Origin: Saccoglossus kowalevskii
Lineage: Eukaryota > Hemichordata > Enteropneusta > Harrimaniidae
NCBI RefSeq assembly: GCF_000003605.2
Contig: NW_003116454.1
Location: 132,152 to 154,078, forward strand
DNA length: 21,927 nucleotides
Reading direction: 5' to 3'
Made by a program: the position numbers and the translations under genes. Shown piece after piece: positions 10,462 to 19,643 of the stretch. Under the pieces are notes generated by a model. It did not search any database. It was not told where the DNA came from and was given only the letters and a program-made list of their open reading frames with translations. How positions within the stretch are numbered: position 1 is the first letter of the stretch; each line of letters starts with the position of its first letter.

Positions 10462-10622
10462 AATCATAGTTCCATAGGTCGCAGTAAATGAGGGTGGTCA
10501 TAGTTTCATAGCATTAAGTGCAACCTAGATTGGTCATTATTTCATGACATTTAGTGCTACCTAGATTGGTCATTATTATATGACATAGTGCTACCTAGTT
10601 TGGCCATTATTCTATGGCATAT
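10462..10622. repeat. Degenerate 36-bp minisatellite, about 4.5 copies
   Basis: Units starting near 10462, 10498, 10534, 10570 and 10604 share the pattern TCAT-TATTTCAT-GACAT-TAGTGCTACCTAGATTGG. Spacings are about 36, 36, 36 and 34 bp. The middle two units are most alike and the first and last are worn. It lies just downstream of the kinase 3' UTR. Confidence 0.75.
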
Positions 10623-11932
10623 GAGCTCGTCAAGTTAATAGCATTTCCTTTTCCAGTATTCAAATCATGTACTCCAGTATCAAACATACAAGTAAAAAAG
10701 CTGAAATCTAGTCCTTGTAAAAAATAAATAGTTCATAATATATTTGTAATCCCATAAAGTACTATAAACATTTTTGTATATGATATATATTCAAATTTTG
10801 TATTTACTTTTTTACAGTGACTTTTTTTTTTTTTAAATGTAAAGTCGCTACATGTATGACAAGTTTATCATCACTTGTTATCTTTTTGTTCCTATGCTTT
10901 CAACACATTCTAGTAAATTGTATTTTGCATAAGTTTTTAACCACGCATACCTCTCCGCAGTCATCATGTGAATCTTGCATTGTTTCACATATTACGCAGA
11001 GCGGTGACCATATATGAAAATGCCAAACAATCATATAGATTTCAATTGCTGCCTTCTTTTTTTCAGTTTGAGCGTTTTAATCTGTCAATATACAATATAC
11101 CCACAATGCACTGCTCATGTGGAAGTCCAGGCACCCTCATCCTCATTTTGGCATTTCGATATTATAAAGGATGGGTAATAGATATTATTTTTACGCTGAT
11201 CAACTTGTACGAGAGTGTAGTCTCTCGACTTGCTGTGATTTTTGCCGGCTACAATGTTACATATTTATCATTCCCATTTTGTCCTTCTCGGATATCTTAC
11301 TCAGAATATGATATTTATTACGTCATTATGCATTTTTATTGTCCCATTTCAAGTGACAGATTCCTTCATGAAATACTGTAAAAAATTCTGAAATCAAAAA
11401 TAAAATTTTCTGTAGAAAAAAAAAATAACTATTGTCGTAAAGGAATGATACTTATTTGTTGTACAGGACACCTTTCTTTGTCCATGTATGTATGTATGTA
11501 TTAGAGGAGGGGGTGTTCACAGCTAGCTTTTTGAATATGTAAGTGAATTTTGATCTAATTCAGATGAAATGATAAATGATTGATTGATAAAAAAAACATG
11601 AATAAACAAATGACAGTGTAATTAAACGCACTAATGGCCGTCTCCAACCCTTTAAAATAAAATAAAATTCTTGTACGATGAACCAGAGCTAACAATTTCA
11701 TGGGTTTCAACCGCTGTTATATTTACATACGTGCGAGACTGAATAGTTCATCTTATGGCAGTTGAGAGCCACCAATGTTTTTATTGATTTATAAAATTGG
11801 GGATGCAAAACACATTTTGCCAGTAGAACGATGCTCTTAATTGTAATTCCAAAGTTGGGAGTAAGTATGTTTTCATTTTTATCCCATAATACAATACAGT
11901 GAAAATTGACGTGAAAAGAAAATATATTAAGG

Positions 11933-11951
11933 TGGCCACTTGATGGCGCTA
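11933..11951 (+). promoter_or_regulatory. CTCF-like motif, forward
   Basis: TGGCCACTTGATGGCGCTA agrees with the bilaterian CTCF motif TGGCCACCAGGGGGCGCTA at 15 of 19 positions. The well-conserved GGCGC core is intact, and the centre is mismatched. Weaker reverse-orientation lookalikes lie at 10178-10196 and 12584-12600. Binding is inferred from pattern only. Confidence 0.3.
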
Positions 11952-12583
11952 TGCAATATTGGAATCCTCCCACCCACCCAATAATTGTATGGTGAAATAT
12001 CGTACACTGCAAATGCCAATTAAAAAGGATGCTCTGGTAATAAGGAGGGTACCAAGATTGGTTTTCATTTTCACTTGCTTGTGTTGTCATTTGAAGTGTT
12101 GGCAGAGACATACTTCTAGCAAGTCTTTTATTTCAAGAAAGCAACACCACGAGTGTCACTGTTTTCAAAGTAATTTTAGAACATGAACGTTGTATGCATA
12201 GAGCTAAAAATAGCTCCATTGTTAATACGATATTATTTATCAAACATAGTTTCCACACAACGCCCCTGTTGTGAACAGAAACAAAATCTGAGTATATACC
12301 CCTGTTTTGCAGAAATGTGATACTGATAGTTATGTTTCGGAAATGCACGTCAAGGGGACACCGGTCGGTACTTGAAAGTGCGCCCCCATCTCATTCTTAT
12401 GTTTTATACGACAGTTTGACTACCGTTCTAATGAGGCGATCTGGACGTAACATTAATTTATTACGTCTGCATTCATTTTCGCCAATTCAAACGTTTTCAA
12501 TATATTTATTTTGCAACGGTGGGGCGTGATGATGTACGTGTGGGGTTCGAGGTAAGTACTAGTATGTTGAAAATAGATGCTAC

Positions 12584-12600
12584 TGGCGCCCTCTGTGGTG
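12584..12600 (-). promoter_or_regulatory. CTCF-like motif, reverse
   Basis: TGGCGCCCTCTGTGGTG resembles the reverse CTCF motif (GCGCCCYCTGGTGGC) with one base missing after CTG. It lies immediately next to the end of the LINE relic, so it may instead be part of that element's edge. Confidence 0.25.
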
Positions 12601-12611
12601 AAAACAGCTGA

Positions 12612-13165
12612 TCATGGAAGAAAACGACTCCTTCTTGCCGTACTACTCTCTTTCATTTCTAGAAACACTACACGAGCAGCAATAGGATCATCGTCAATTA
12701 TGTAATCAAGTTCTTCACCTGTACGTGCGTTCATGTCACCAGCAACGATTACAAAAACATCGGGCTAGAATATCTATCAGTTGATTTTCAAAAAGTTTAA
12801 TGCCATTAAAGTCATTGTAGAAAGAAGACTGCTCAGGAGTAATATAAATACCACACAGTAAAATATCTCTATCAATATTAGAAAAATACAATCATGCAGG
12901 GGACAAACAATATGTTTGATCAATTGTTTGTAAACATTACGTACTAGTACACAAACTTCCCCAGAAAAACGACCAGTAGGCGACTTTCTAATTCGATATG
13001 TACTGAATACTTCAAAATCAGGAAAAACGTTATCGTATTGATTATTACTCCCAGCCCAAGTTTCAGACAATATAATGAAATCATGTTTCATCAAAAAGTT
13101 CATATAGTCAGCTATTGGTAATGTGTACAGTATGTTAAACCTCTAACGTTCCACGTGAGAAAATA
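12612..13165 (-). pseudogene. Relict LINE endonuclease (EEP domain), frameshifted
   Basis: On the minus strand, pieces of an exonuclease-endonuclease-phosphatase domain of a non-LTR retrotransposon appear in the right order but in different frames. LTWNVRGL, the N-terminal strand, is at about 13136-13159. DFIILSETW with the conserved Glu is at about 13056-13082. GIYITPEQSSFYNDF follows near 12840. GDMNARTG, the Asp-x-Asn catalytic motif, is at 12717-12740, then DYIIDDD. At least three frame changes separate these blocks, and the last frame stops at 12612. No reverse transcriptase follows. The element is thus 3'-truncated relative to a full LINE and dead. The motif set fits CR1/L2-like or similar invertebrate LINEs; the clade cannot be settled. 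Confidence 0.85.
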
Positions 13166-13200
13166 CTAATAAATATTAATACTAATAATAATAATAAATG
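13164..13200. repeat. AAT-rich simple repeat
   Basis: An imperfect run of ACT/AAT triplets lies directly upstream of the LINE relic's first motif. It may be a slippage product at the element's border. Confidence 0.6.
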
Positions 13201-13239
13201 TTTCAAATAATTTCAGATTTTATAGGTATGTCGACTTTC

Positions 13240-13810
13240 TGAAGGTATCCATTTTACGATCAACGGAAGAAATTAGCTCCCTCTATTTTACTTTATATTC
13301 CCGATTATCCCGGAAACTGTTACTCTTATACAAACAAACGGATGGTAAGGGTATAATTGCGATGTACACTGTTATCCCATGGAATGTACTAACGTTAGTT
13401 GCCTTCCATGGTTACACTAATAACGCTGTTTTGTCTACCTCCATGAATGCGACAATTGTGTCAAAGTTAAACTTATACCCCGAGTTGAGTTTCTTTAGAG
13501 GATTTTTAAAGATAATACCCCGGGGCACTTGGCTGGTAGAGGGATTACGTAGTTGTGTCCTGGATTTCGCGTGGTACTTCTTAAATGTCTGAAAGATACC
13601 CATAGATTAAGCAGGAGGAGAACGAGAAAGTTTTTTAGCAGTGGAATACCTTGTTGTTTTGGGGCACAACAAATGAACAAAGACGTTCGAAAGTATGGGA
13701 GAACGGCGTATCTTTCTGGTGTCTCTCATATTTCCCACTAATAGCAGCAAATTCTGCCCCAGTTTTTTGTATGAAGGAGTACATTGTTTATTTAAGATAC
13801 AAACCATATT
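13240..13810 (-). mobile_element. Possible upstream part of the LINE relic
   Basis: This GC-richer block lies 5' of the endonuclease relic on the same (minus) strand, where ORF1 or the 5' UTR of a LINE would be. A minus-strand frame at 13412-13603 contains basic, complex sequence (YHAKSRTQLRNPS, then VPRGIIFKNPLKKLNSGYKF) and stays open past one stop. I recognise no ORF1 family motif. The link is by position and composition only. Confidence 0.25.
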
Positions 13811-14739
13811 AATATTGAAAAATTCCCGATTGCCGAATTGATAGCGTCTGTGCGTTTATCGTTTGTGCGCTTGTGCATATTGCGTAACATGAGGTCAACA
13901 AACCGAAAAATGGGAGTTGGGAGTTGTGAAAAAAATTGGGAGTTGAAAAACTATGTCACGGTGATATTTACTCAACGAAACATACAAGTACTTACATCAC
14001 ATCGGAAATTGGAAATTCTGGTGCAGATTTACATCTCCTCTGATTTGCGGTGATCACAAAACCCTAACAAATGTGGTCTTTGAAGTAGTTTTCGCACTAA
14101 AAAACGGGTAAAATTCACGAAAAATTGTCATTTTTGAATTATTTACCATGGGTTCCTTTGGTAAATGATTATATCATGTCTCAAAATTTCATTCTGTTAC
14201 AAATGGTGAACGAATCATGGGTTATGTTAAGATGGTTAAAACAATGATTCTATTTTATTTCATTTATGTGTTTTTACAATAATTCCTATAGAAATTGTTT
14301 TTAAAATATTCAGGTAATAGTAAAAAAAAAATCATGACTTGTGTCCTAAACAATATACATATGATATTTTATGGCATTAATTTAACGATAGTGCAAATAG
14401 ATAACAATGTATAGACCTATTACCTCAGCACGTTAAAATAATGTTTCCGCTACTAAGTGCCTCTGCAGTACGTAGAAAAACGGATTTCCGATCGAACCAG
14501 TGAATTACGTGAGCCACGGTGACAGCATTATTTTATCAAGGTCCGAATAATACCGGAAATAATTGTCCAATTATCGGCGCCATGCCGTCTGAAATTCAAA
14601 TTAGGCATTTTGTGAATACATGTCAGTTTGTAACTGCAATATATTCATGTCTTCTATATGTCGACATATGTGCAAAATGATTGTTTGAACTTTGTTTGAA
14701 CACGATTTAGTAGCATTTTTTTTTTAAATTATTGAATGC

Positions 14740-14986
14740 ATTACCAAATATTTTTAAATAGTATACCGTTACAATATTCTATAACACAGATATCCAAATA
14801 TTGTCAAATAGTACGCCGTTACAGTATTCCGTAACTTAGATTACCAAATATTATCAAATAGTATGCCGTTACAGTATTCTGTAACTTAGATTACCAAATA
14901 TTGTCAAATAGTACGCCGTTACAGTATTCTGTAACTTAGATTACCAAATATTATCAAATAGTATGCCGTTACAGTATTCTGTAACT
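14740..14986. repeat. 50-bp tandem array, five copies, dimeric order
   Basis: Copies start at 14740, 14790, 14840, 14890 and 14940 with an exact 50-bp period. Copy 1 is degenerate. Copies 2 and 4 carry ATTGTC and GTACG; copies 3 and 5 carry ATTATC and GTATG. The array is therefore an A-B-A-B series with a 100-bp higher-order period. Each unit has a small palindrome, GTTACAG-TATT-CTGTAAC (perfect in copies 3-5, at 14868-14885, 14918-14935 and 14968-14985; one mismatch in copy 2). It is intergenic and non-coding. Confidence 0.95.
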
Positions 14987-15539
14987 ATAAATATCGGGAA
15001 AAATATCTTCTCTGTTGACATTGCATAAATGGGAAATACCTTTACATCGGCTTTATAGGAAATATATTTACATACCATATTTGATTGGATTTCTTTGTCT
15101 TGTCCATATCAACAACAAGTGCTGTCAAAGGTCAATACGACCTCGATCCCGAGATTACTCACGGTACATGAATTGTGATTTTTCTTATCCTCAGCGTATA
15201 CAAACATATTTCCACCCCGCATTTCAACAAATAATAGTGTACTGCCGGATCCACGTGGTCTACGACTGGATATACTAGAAATGCAGATGCCGTTCTGAAA
15301 ACTTCTGTTTTGATAAAGAAACTGTGTTTTCATGAACCGTTTTACTTGTTCATACATTTAATTTACTTGAACACAGTAGATTATTTAAAACGTTAAAAAT
15401 ATAAGCTTGGAGTTATGGTACATTTTTGTGGAACTTGAATTGGCCGTGAATATTTTCGCAAAATATTGAAAAATTACCTTCCTAAATATTACTGATTTAA
15501 GTTAAAATCCCTCCTCAATAATTGATATTTATTCACCGC

Positions 15540-15720
15540 CAACAAGGTTACGCTAACACCTCTAAACTGAACCTGACCTCGAAGCAACCTGTATCACGCG
15601 TCAACAACGATCACCGAGTGACGTTGGACGGTAGAGGGTGGTACGATTTCCTCTTCGGTGCACTGTTTGTATGGCCGATGATTCAGTACACTGTAAACGT
15701 GTGGTAACTGCACGCCGTAT
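15540..15720. other. CpG-richer patch of unknown role
   Basis: About 14 CpG dinucleotides occur in roughly 180 bp, against few in the flanks. Both strands have open frames here (+ 15522-15707, 61 codons; minus-strand reading PYKQCTEEEIVPPSTVQ near 15615-15665), none recognised. It could be an unmethylated regulatory region, an exon of an unknown transcript, or a mobile-element fragment. It is about 1.1 kb upstream of the kinesin start codon. Confidence 0.3.
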
Positions 15721-16371
15721 TGACATGCACAATTGGAAACGAAAGAAAGTCAAACAAACACATATAAACATACAAGCACGTACCAAATAAAAACAAACAA
15801 ACAGTGATTTTGCCAGCGTCGAGTACTCGCTATTTTGTACAGGGGGTGGTCAAGGCCATGGACACATACACGGTATTTATCCCGCCGAATAAAGACGCTG
15901 TGGGATATTTCTCAACAAACACCGCATTCAAAAATAATAAAAGTATTTTAATCGTAGAGTTATAGTTATACCACTGGGCACTACTTAATTTTTGTGTGCG
16001 GTCTTTTAGTTTAGCTCCATGGCTTAGCGAAATTAATGTTGATAACATGTACAGTTCATTGCATTTGCTGAAAATAACAACCATGGCATGAAGTTCAGAA
16101 TGCTGCAACTTATTTGGGTCAGTGAACATTTTTATACATGGAAAAAAATCTATATATAAAACGAATGGTTATGTTCGAATACTTTATATTAAACAAGTTA
16201 ACCACAGTCCCTCTATATACATCCTTATCACACTATATACATCTACAAGCCCGCAGTGCATTGTGGTACTCCCATGGTGCATGTCACTTCTGTACTACTA
16301 AAGTGTAGTCAAAGATGCGAATGATTACATAGCAGTATAATTTGTATACATGTAGTGTTCAGGCTTTCAGA

Positions 16372-16380
16372 ACCGGAAGT
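16372..16380 (+). promoter_or_regulatory. ETS-type site
   Basis: ACCGGAAGT is a full match to the ETS-family consensus. It sits about 440 bp upstream of the kinesin start codon and is a plausible distal promoter element. Confidence 0.35.
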
Positions 16381-16599
16381 TCGGATTGTTACAAAAAGTG
16401 AGAATGGAGAACCATCTTACAATGCGTTCATATAAGAAGTAGATATAGTGTCTCAAACTATTTTTTAATTACATTTTCAGAATGAAATCATAATAAATTG
16501 ACCCATTTCTGTGTTTCGACGAGTTGTTTTACTACGGCAAAAAAATACACGAAGTTCCTTGCCAACTCAACTTAGTTCAGTATAGCAGCCGCCCCTTTT

Positions 16600-16818
16600 T
16601 GCCAAATGGTCGTACCGTACGACCTCCGACCCTGACGTCACAGGTTTACCGGGTTGCTAGGTGTTCAGCAATACATTCCCCTGTCATGAATACATAATTG
16701 GTCTACACACTACCTGTAGTTATATCCGTGTATGAACAGTAACAACCTTTGTGACGTTCTGGGGGAGATATAACGCTCAATTCGAGTCCTATAGGATATT
16801 ACAAACGCCAAGTTCACC
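16600..16818 (+). promoter_or_regulatory. Proximal promoter and 5' UTR of the kinesin gene
   Basis: This segment is less AT-rich than its surroundings and directly precedes the kinesin start codon. It holds a perfect cAMP-response element TGACGTCA (16633-16640), a second half-site TGACGT (16752-16757) and a 15-bp palindrome GTCGTACCGTACGAC (16609-16623, 7-bp arms). No TATA box is placed convincingly and the transcription start is not determined. If transcription starts upstream of 16732, a 13-codon upstream ORF (16732-16773) would be in the leader. The start codon lies in a strong context (TCACCATGG). Confidence 0.5.
16633..16640. promoter_or_regulatory. Full CRE (TGACGTCA)
   Basis: A perfect palindromic binding site for CREB/ATF-type bZIP factors lies 186 bp upstream of the kinesin start codon. 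Confidence 0.5.
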
Positions 16819-19643
16819 ATGGCGGACAAAGGCGAGTCGTAAGTATTTGTCCATGTGTTTCATTCCGGCAATTTGAATTGATTCCCGCGCTATAATATGT
16901 CGTAAGTAAATACTCCTGTGTCTTTACTTGTAGGGTGAAAGTTGCCGTCCGAGTTCGTCCATTCAACCAGAGGTATGTACGCACTGCCATACTAATATGT
17001 TCGTTTGCACAGAGTTTTTCGATGTTGTTTTTTTTCCATCTCTGATGACATGACTTGCTATAATCGTTTCTGTTTAAATGTGCTAACAGGGAAAATGACC
17101 GTGCCGCAAAATGTATTATTGAAATGCAAGGAACCTCGACCAAAATAACGAATCCAGACACGAGTGAGTACTAGTATACCATTTAATTTATGACATTGCG
17201 CTGTTTTCAATAGAAAACTACGCTATACAAAGTAGATAATGCTCTCTGCATATTGTCGATAATATAAAATATAGTACTAGAAATACGAAAGAAAGTTCTT
17301 GTCCATGGAACACCCTCTCGCATAACAATAAACTATATTTATTTTTTAGTTATTCCATAGACGCACTTGCTATTACGTTAGCTGCATACACATGAAAATT
17401 AATTTAAAAAAAATGAAAACTATTTCGTCTTCTGTATTAAATTGACTGAGACTGTGTAACACTCATAATGTAAGCTACTTAATACAATTTAAAATTCATT
17501 TTAAACAAATTGTACATTGCAATTGACGAAGTAAAAAACTTGATTCATTAGTGTTTCCGTTATACTGTAAAGGGGGTAATTATTCACTGGGTTTTAATTT
17601 AGCTTATTTCGCTGACTGGAAAATGGCTAATTTAAAACCCAGTGAATATGTAAAATTTAGCATAGAACACATTATCTAAATGACGAAACCGTGAACTTAA
17701 AACCCACTGAATATGCCTGAAATGGTAAATCAGTGAAATTTAAACCCAGTGAAAATTAGTCATTTTACAGTACGTGAAAACGTAATTTAATTTATTAACA
17801 ATGTAAAGTGAGTGACAGAAAACAATCTAATTCTGCAATTTGGTAGTTATTTTATCATTTCACTTAAATGTTTTTGTATATTTCCCTTTTTCGACTGTAA
17901 TTGAATTGGGATAGCTTTTTCCCCCAACCTAATTTAACTCACAATACATAACCAGTGGTAATTCCAGTGAATAGTGCATTCTGGGAAGTATATAACAATA
18001 ACTAAATAGTATATATACAGCACTGCACGTTTTCAAAATTTGAAGGTTAATATTTACACTCTCAGATAGGAATCAATTTACATAAATAGTAACTACTGTG
18101 GAAACATTAATTTTCCATTGGTATTTCAATTTCAGTATATTGATAGTTTGAGCATATTCCCTGGATTTAAAATTTTACAGATTTCAGTAAAATTAGTTTT
18201 ATTGTAATTTTACACCCTCATGTGGATTAAATTCACCAAATTTCAGTTATCAGTGAAATTAAAACCAAGCGAAAAATCAATGTGTTTAGAAGTATCAGTT
18301 ATGGTGTTGACGAAACTATTATAGTGACAATATAGCTGTACAAATATATTTGTTAATATCAAATTTTGAGTATTCAAAGAGTCTTAGATATAGAACGTTT
18401 GCAAGCTTGGATTATATAATTATAAGTGCCCAGCAAGTAACCGTGGAATGACTAAACTTGGTATATCATTATAATGACTTTATTTCATGATTACGCTATT
18501 TTAACATATGAGGATAGTTAGTTACAGTCTTTTTTAGTAACTGTGTTACAGTGAATGTGTACAGTACACAGGAGATAATCTGGGATTAGAAATATTAGTC
18601 TGAGTAAATAAATAATATTAGTTTTAATTATCTAATTCAAACACCTACACATTCTCATTTGATATGCACTCATGCACTTCTCTTTAAAATAAATTCAAGC
18701 TATAATTGGCAATGCAACCTGTTCATCAGTATATGTTAGACGTTTTGTCCTTACATTGGCTTATTTTGCACTAAAAACTTCACTATAGAATTTAAAGAGG
18801 TTGGACTGCACACTAATCCTTGTTTTTGTATCCCTTGTATACGCTGATCCATAAACAACACTTTTATGATAAAATAAATGACCACGGCATGCACAATAGA
18901 CTGTTACACATGCATGATTTAAGTCATTATGGAAACTCATTTTTTTTTTGTTCTTCCTTCACAGAGGAGACTAAAACGGTAAGGCTTATTATTTTATTAA
19001 TATAAACCAACTGAAATACCGTTCTTTCGTTTGATAAATTATATTTAGAAAGCATTTTAGTGATGAGTTGTAAGAACGGGTAATCAATGCACCTTCTATA
19101 CGTGCCATTCCATGTGTGGGAGTTGTAATTCAATATGAGAGGCATTGTTAGCGTATCCATTATATACTTTCTAGAATTGGTTTAAATGACATTTCCTTAA
19201 GTAAGAAAAAAAATCGCTCATCAATGAACGTTAAAAAAAAACACTTGTTTGTCATTCACTGCACTTGTAACAGATATGAATAAAAGCAACACTTGAGTAA
19301 CTTTCTGGTATTGGGAGAAATCAAAACAATACAAGTAGAAAAAAAAAATGTTTGACCAGGTATATACTGTAGAATACTTTATTTTCGCTTGGAATTTATT
19401 TTCGCTATTTTCGCTGAAGAGATGATTCCGTGAAAATAAAATCCAGCGAATATACTTTTTTTCCTATATTTCACATTGAACTCATGAAAAATCAGTGAAA
19501 ATAAATTCCAAGCAAAACGCCCCAAAAGCCTTTTCAGCGAAAATTAATTCCAGCGAAAATAAAGTATTCCACAGTATTTGATGTTCGGTAATTAACCAAA
19601 GTTTCGTTTCTTTTCTACAGTTCTCTTTTGATTACTCATACTG
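16819..19643 (+). CDS. Kinesin-3 motor protein, first five coding exons (partial)
   Basis: Coding exons are 16819-16838, 16934-16972, 17090-17163, 18965-18978 and 19621-19643. All have GT/AG introns (95, 117, 1801 and 642 nt) and compatible phases; the last exon ends two bases into a Trp codon, and the gene continues beyond the window. The 57 residues begin MADKGESVKVAVRVRPFNQR and end with FSFDYSYW. VKVAVRVRPFNQRE (residues 8-21) is the first strand of the kinesin motor with the RxRP nucleotide-pocket motif. AKCIIEMQG (26-34) and FSFDYSYW (50-57) are typical of kinesin-3. The P-loop and switch regions lie beyond the window. KIF1/unc-104 types share FDYSYW, whereas KIF28-like motors share FNQRE and the short NP..KTF linker, so the subfamily is left open and no symbol is given. 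Kinesin-3 proteins move vesicles to microtubule plus ends. The start was chosen for its Kozak context and the usual short leader before VKVAVRVRP. Confidence 0.9.
17564..17770. mobile_element. MITE 1 (TA-flanked, inverted-repeat, intron 3)
   Basis: A 206-bp element (17565-17770) is flanked by TA on both sides. The ends begin CTGTAAA and finish TTTACAG; the inverted repeats run about 37 bp and include TTCACTGGGTTT near both ends. The module CACTGGGTTTTAATTTAGC recurs inside in both orientations (17586-17604; reverse near 17627-17645; relatives near 17700 and 17744). No protein is encoded. The TA flanks and terminal repeats fit a Tc1/mariner-type MITE. Confidence 0.8.
18115..18290. mobile_element. 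Degenerate relative of MITE 1
   Basis: CAGTGAAATTAAAACCAAGC followed by GAAAA (18251-18275) matches the subterminal module of MITE 1 (17731-17755) with a few changes. Looser matches extend upstream. Defined ends and TA flanks are not visible, so the limits are approximate. Confidence 0.35.
18965..18978 (+). CDS. Kinesin coding exon 4, a 14-nt microexon
   Basis: The exon AGGAGACTAAAACG lies between a strong acceptor (T-rich tract, TTCACAG) and donor (GTAAGG). It completes a Lys codon and adds Glu-Thr-Lys-Thr, residues 45-49, joining exon 3 (phase 1) to exon 5 (phase 0) so that NPDT-KETKT-FSFDYSYW reads as a normal kinesin-3 loop. Skipping it would shift the frame, so inclusion must be constitutive for a functional motor. 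Confidence 0.85.
19367..19574. mobile_element. MITE 2 (TA-flanked, intron 4)
   Basis: A 208-bp element is flanked by TA (19365-19366 and 19575-19576). Its terminal inverted repeats start CTGTAGAATACTTTATTTTC on the left and CTGTGGAATACTTTATTTTC on the reverse right, continuing through CGCTGGAATT-like modules. It has the same design as MITE 1 and the same family as MITE 3. Compared with MITE 3 it carries one extra 9-bp unit TATTTTCGC near the left end. It is non-coding and ends 46 bp before kinesin exon 5. Confidence 0.9.
19621..19643 (+). CDS. Kinesin coding exon 5, a 23-nt microexon
   Basis: The exon lies between acceptor TTTTCTACAG and donor GTAAGT. It encodes FSFDYSY plus the first two bases of a Trp codon; the G at 19644 belongs to the donor. 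FDYSYW is a signature of the kinesin-3 motor core, which makes the exon secure. Confidence 0.9.

Larger units (their letters stand above)
10096..16370. other. Intergenic region between kinase and kinesin genes
   Basis: No conserved gene is recognised here. It holds a 36-bp minisatellite, an (ATGT)4 run at 11484-11500, a LINE relic, a 50-bp tandem array and scattered regulatory-like motifs, each listed separately. The longest open frames (137 codons at 10968-11381, 134 on the minus strand at 11707-12111, 99 on the minus strand at 15830-16129) show no motif or family I know. The piece 14400-14620 is CpG-richer than its surroundings and contains a TAAT..ATTA inverted repeat (ATAATTG/CAATTAT, 14559-14574). 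I see nothing in the rest. Confidence 0.6.

Noticed and set aside
10968-11381. 137-codon open frame on the + strand
   Set aside because: Composition is that of AT-rich noncoding DNA (Ile, Tyr, Phe and Ser rich), with no domain, no strong start context and no splice partners. An AATAAA at about 11398 is too common here to count.
11707-12111. 134-codon open frame on the minus strand
   Set aside because: No recognisable motif, and it overlaps a CTCF-like site and low-complexity sequence. It is most likely chance.
12777-13103. 108-codon minus-strand frame as an intact gene
   Set aside because: Its first 79 or so residues are true LINE endonuclease sequence, but the C-terminal part is out of frame with the domain; it belongs to the relic described at 12612-13165.
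15109-15357. 82-codon minus-strand frame with SRRPRGSGS
   Set aside because: It briefly resembles a vector-like linker, but flanking residues match nothing, and there is no other sign of cloning sequence.
15830-16129. 99-codon open frame on the minus strand
   Set aside because: No known family, no supporting promoter or polyadenylation arrangement, and the sequence is AT-rich.
16814-17161. 115-codon minus-strand frame over the kinesin exons
   Set aside because: It is the antisense shadow of real exons 1-3 and runs through their introns.
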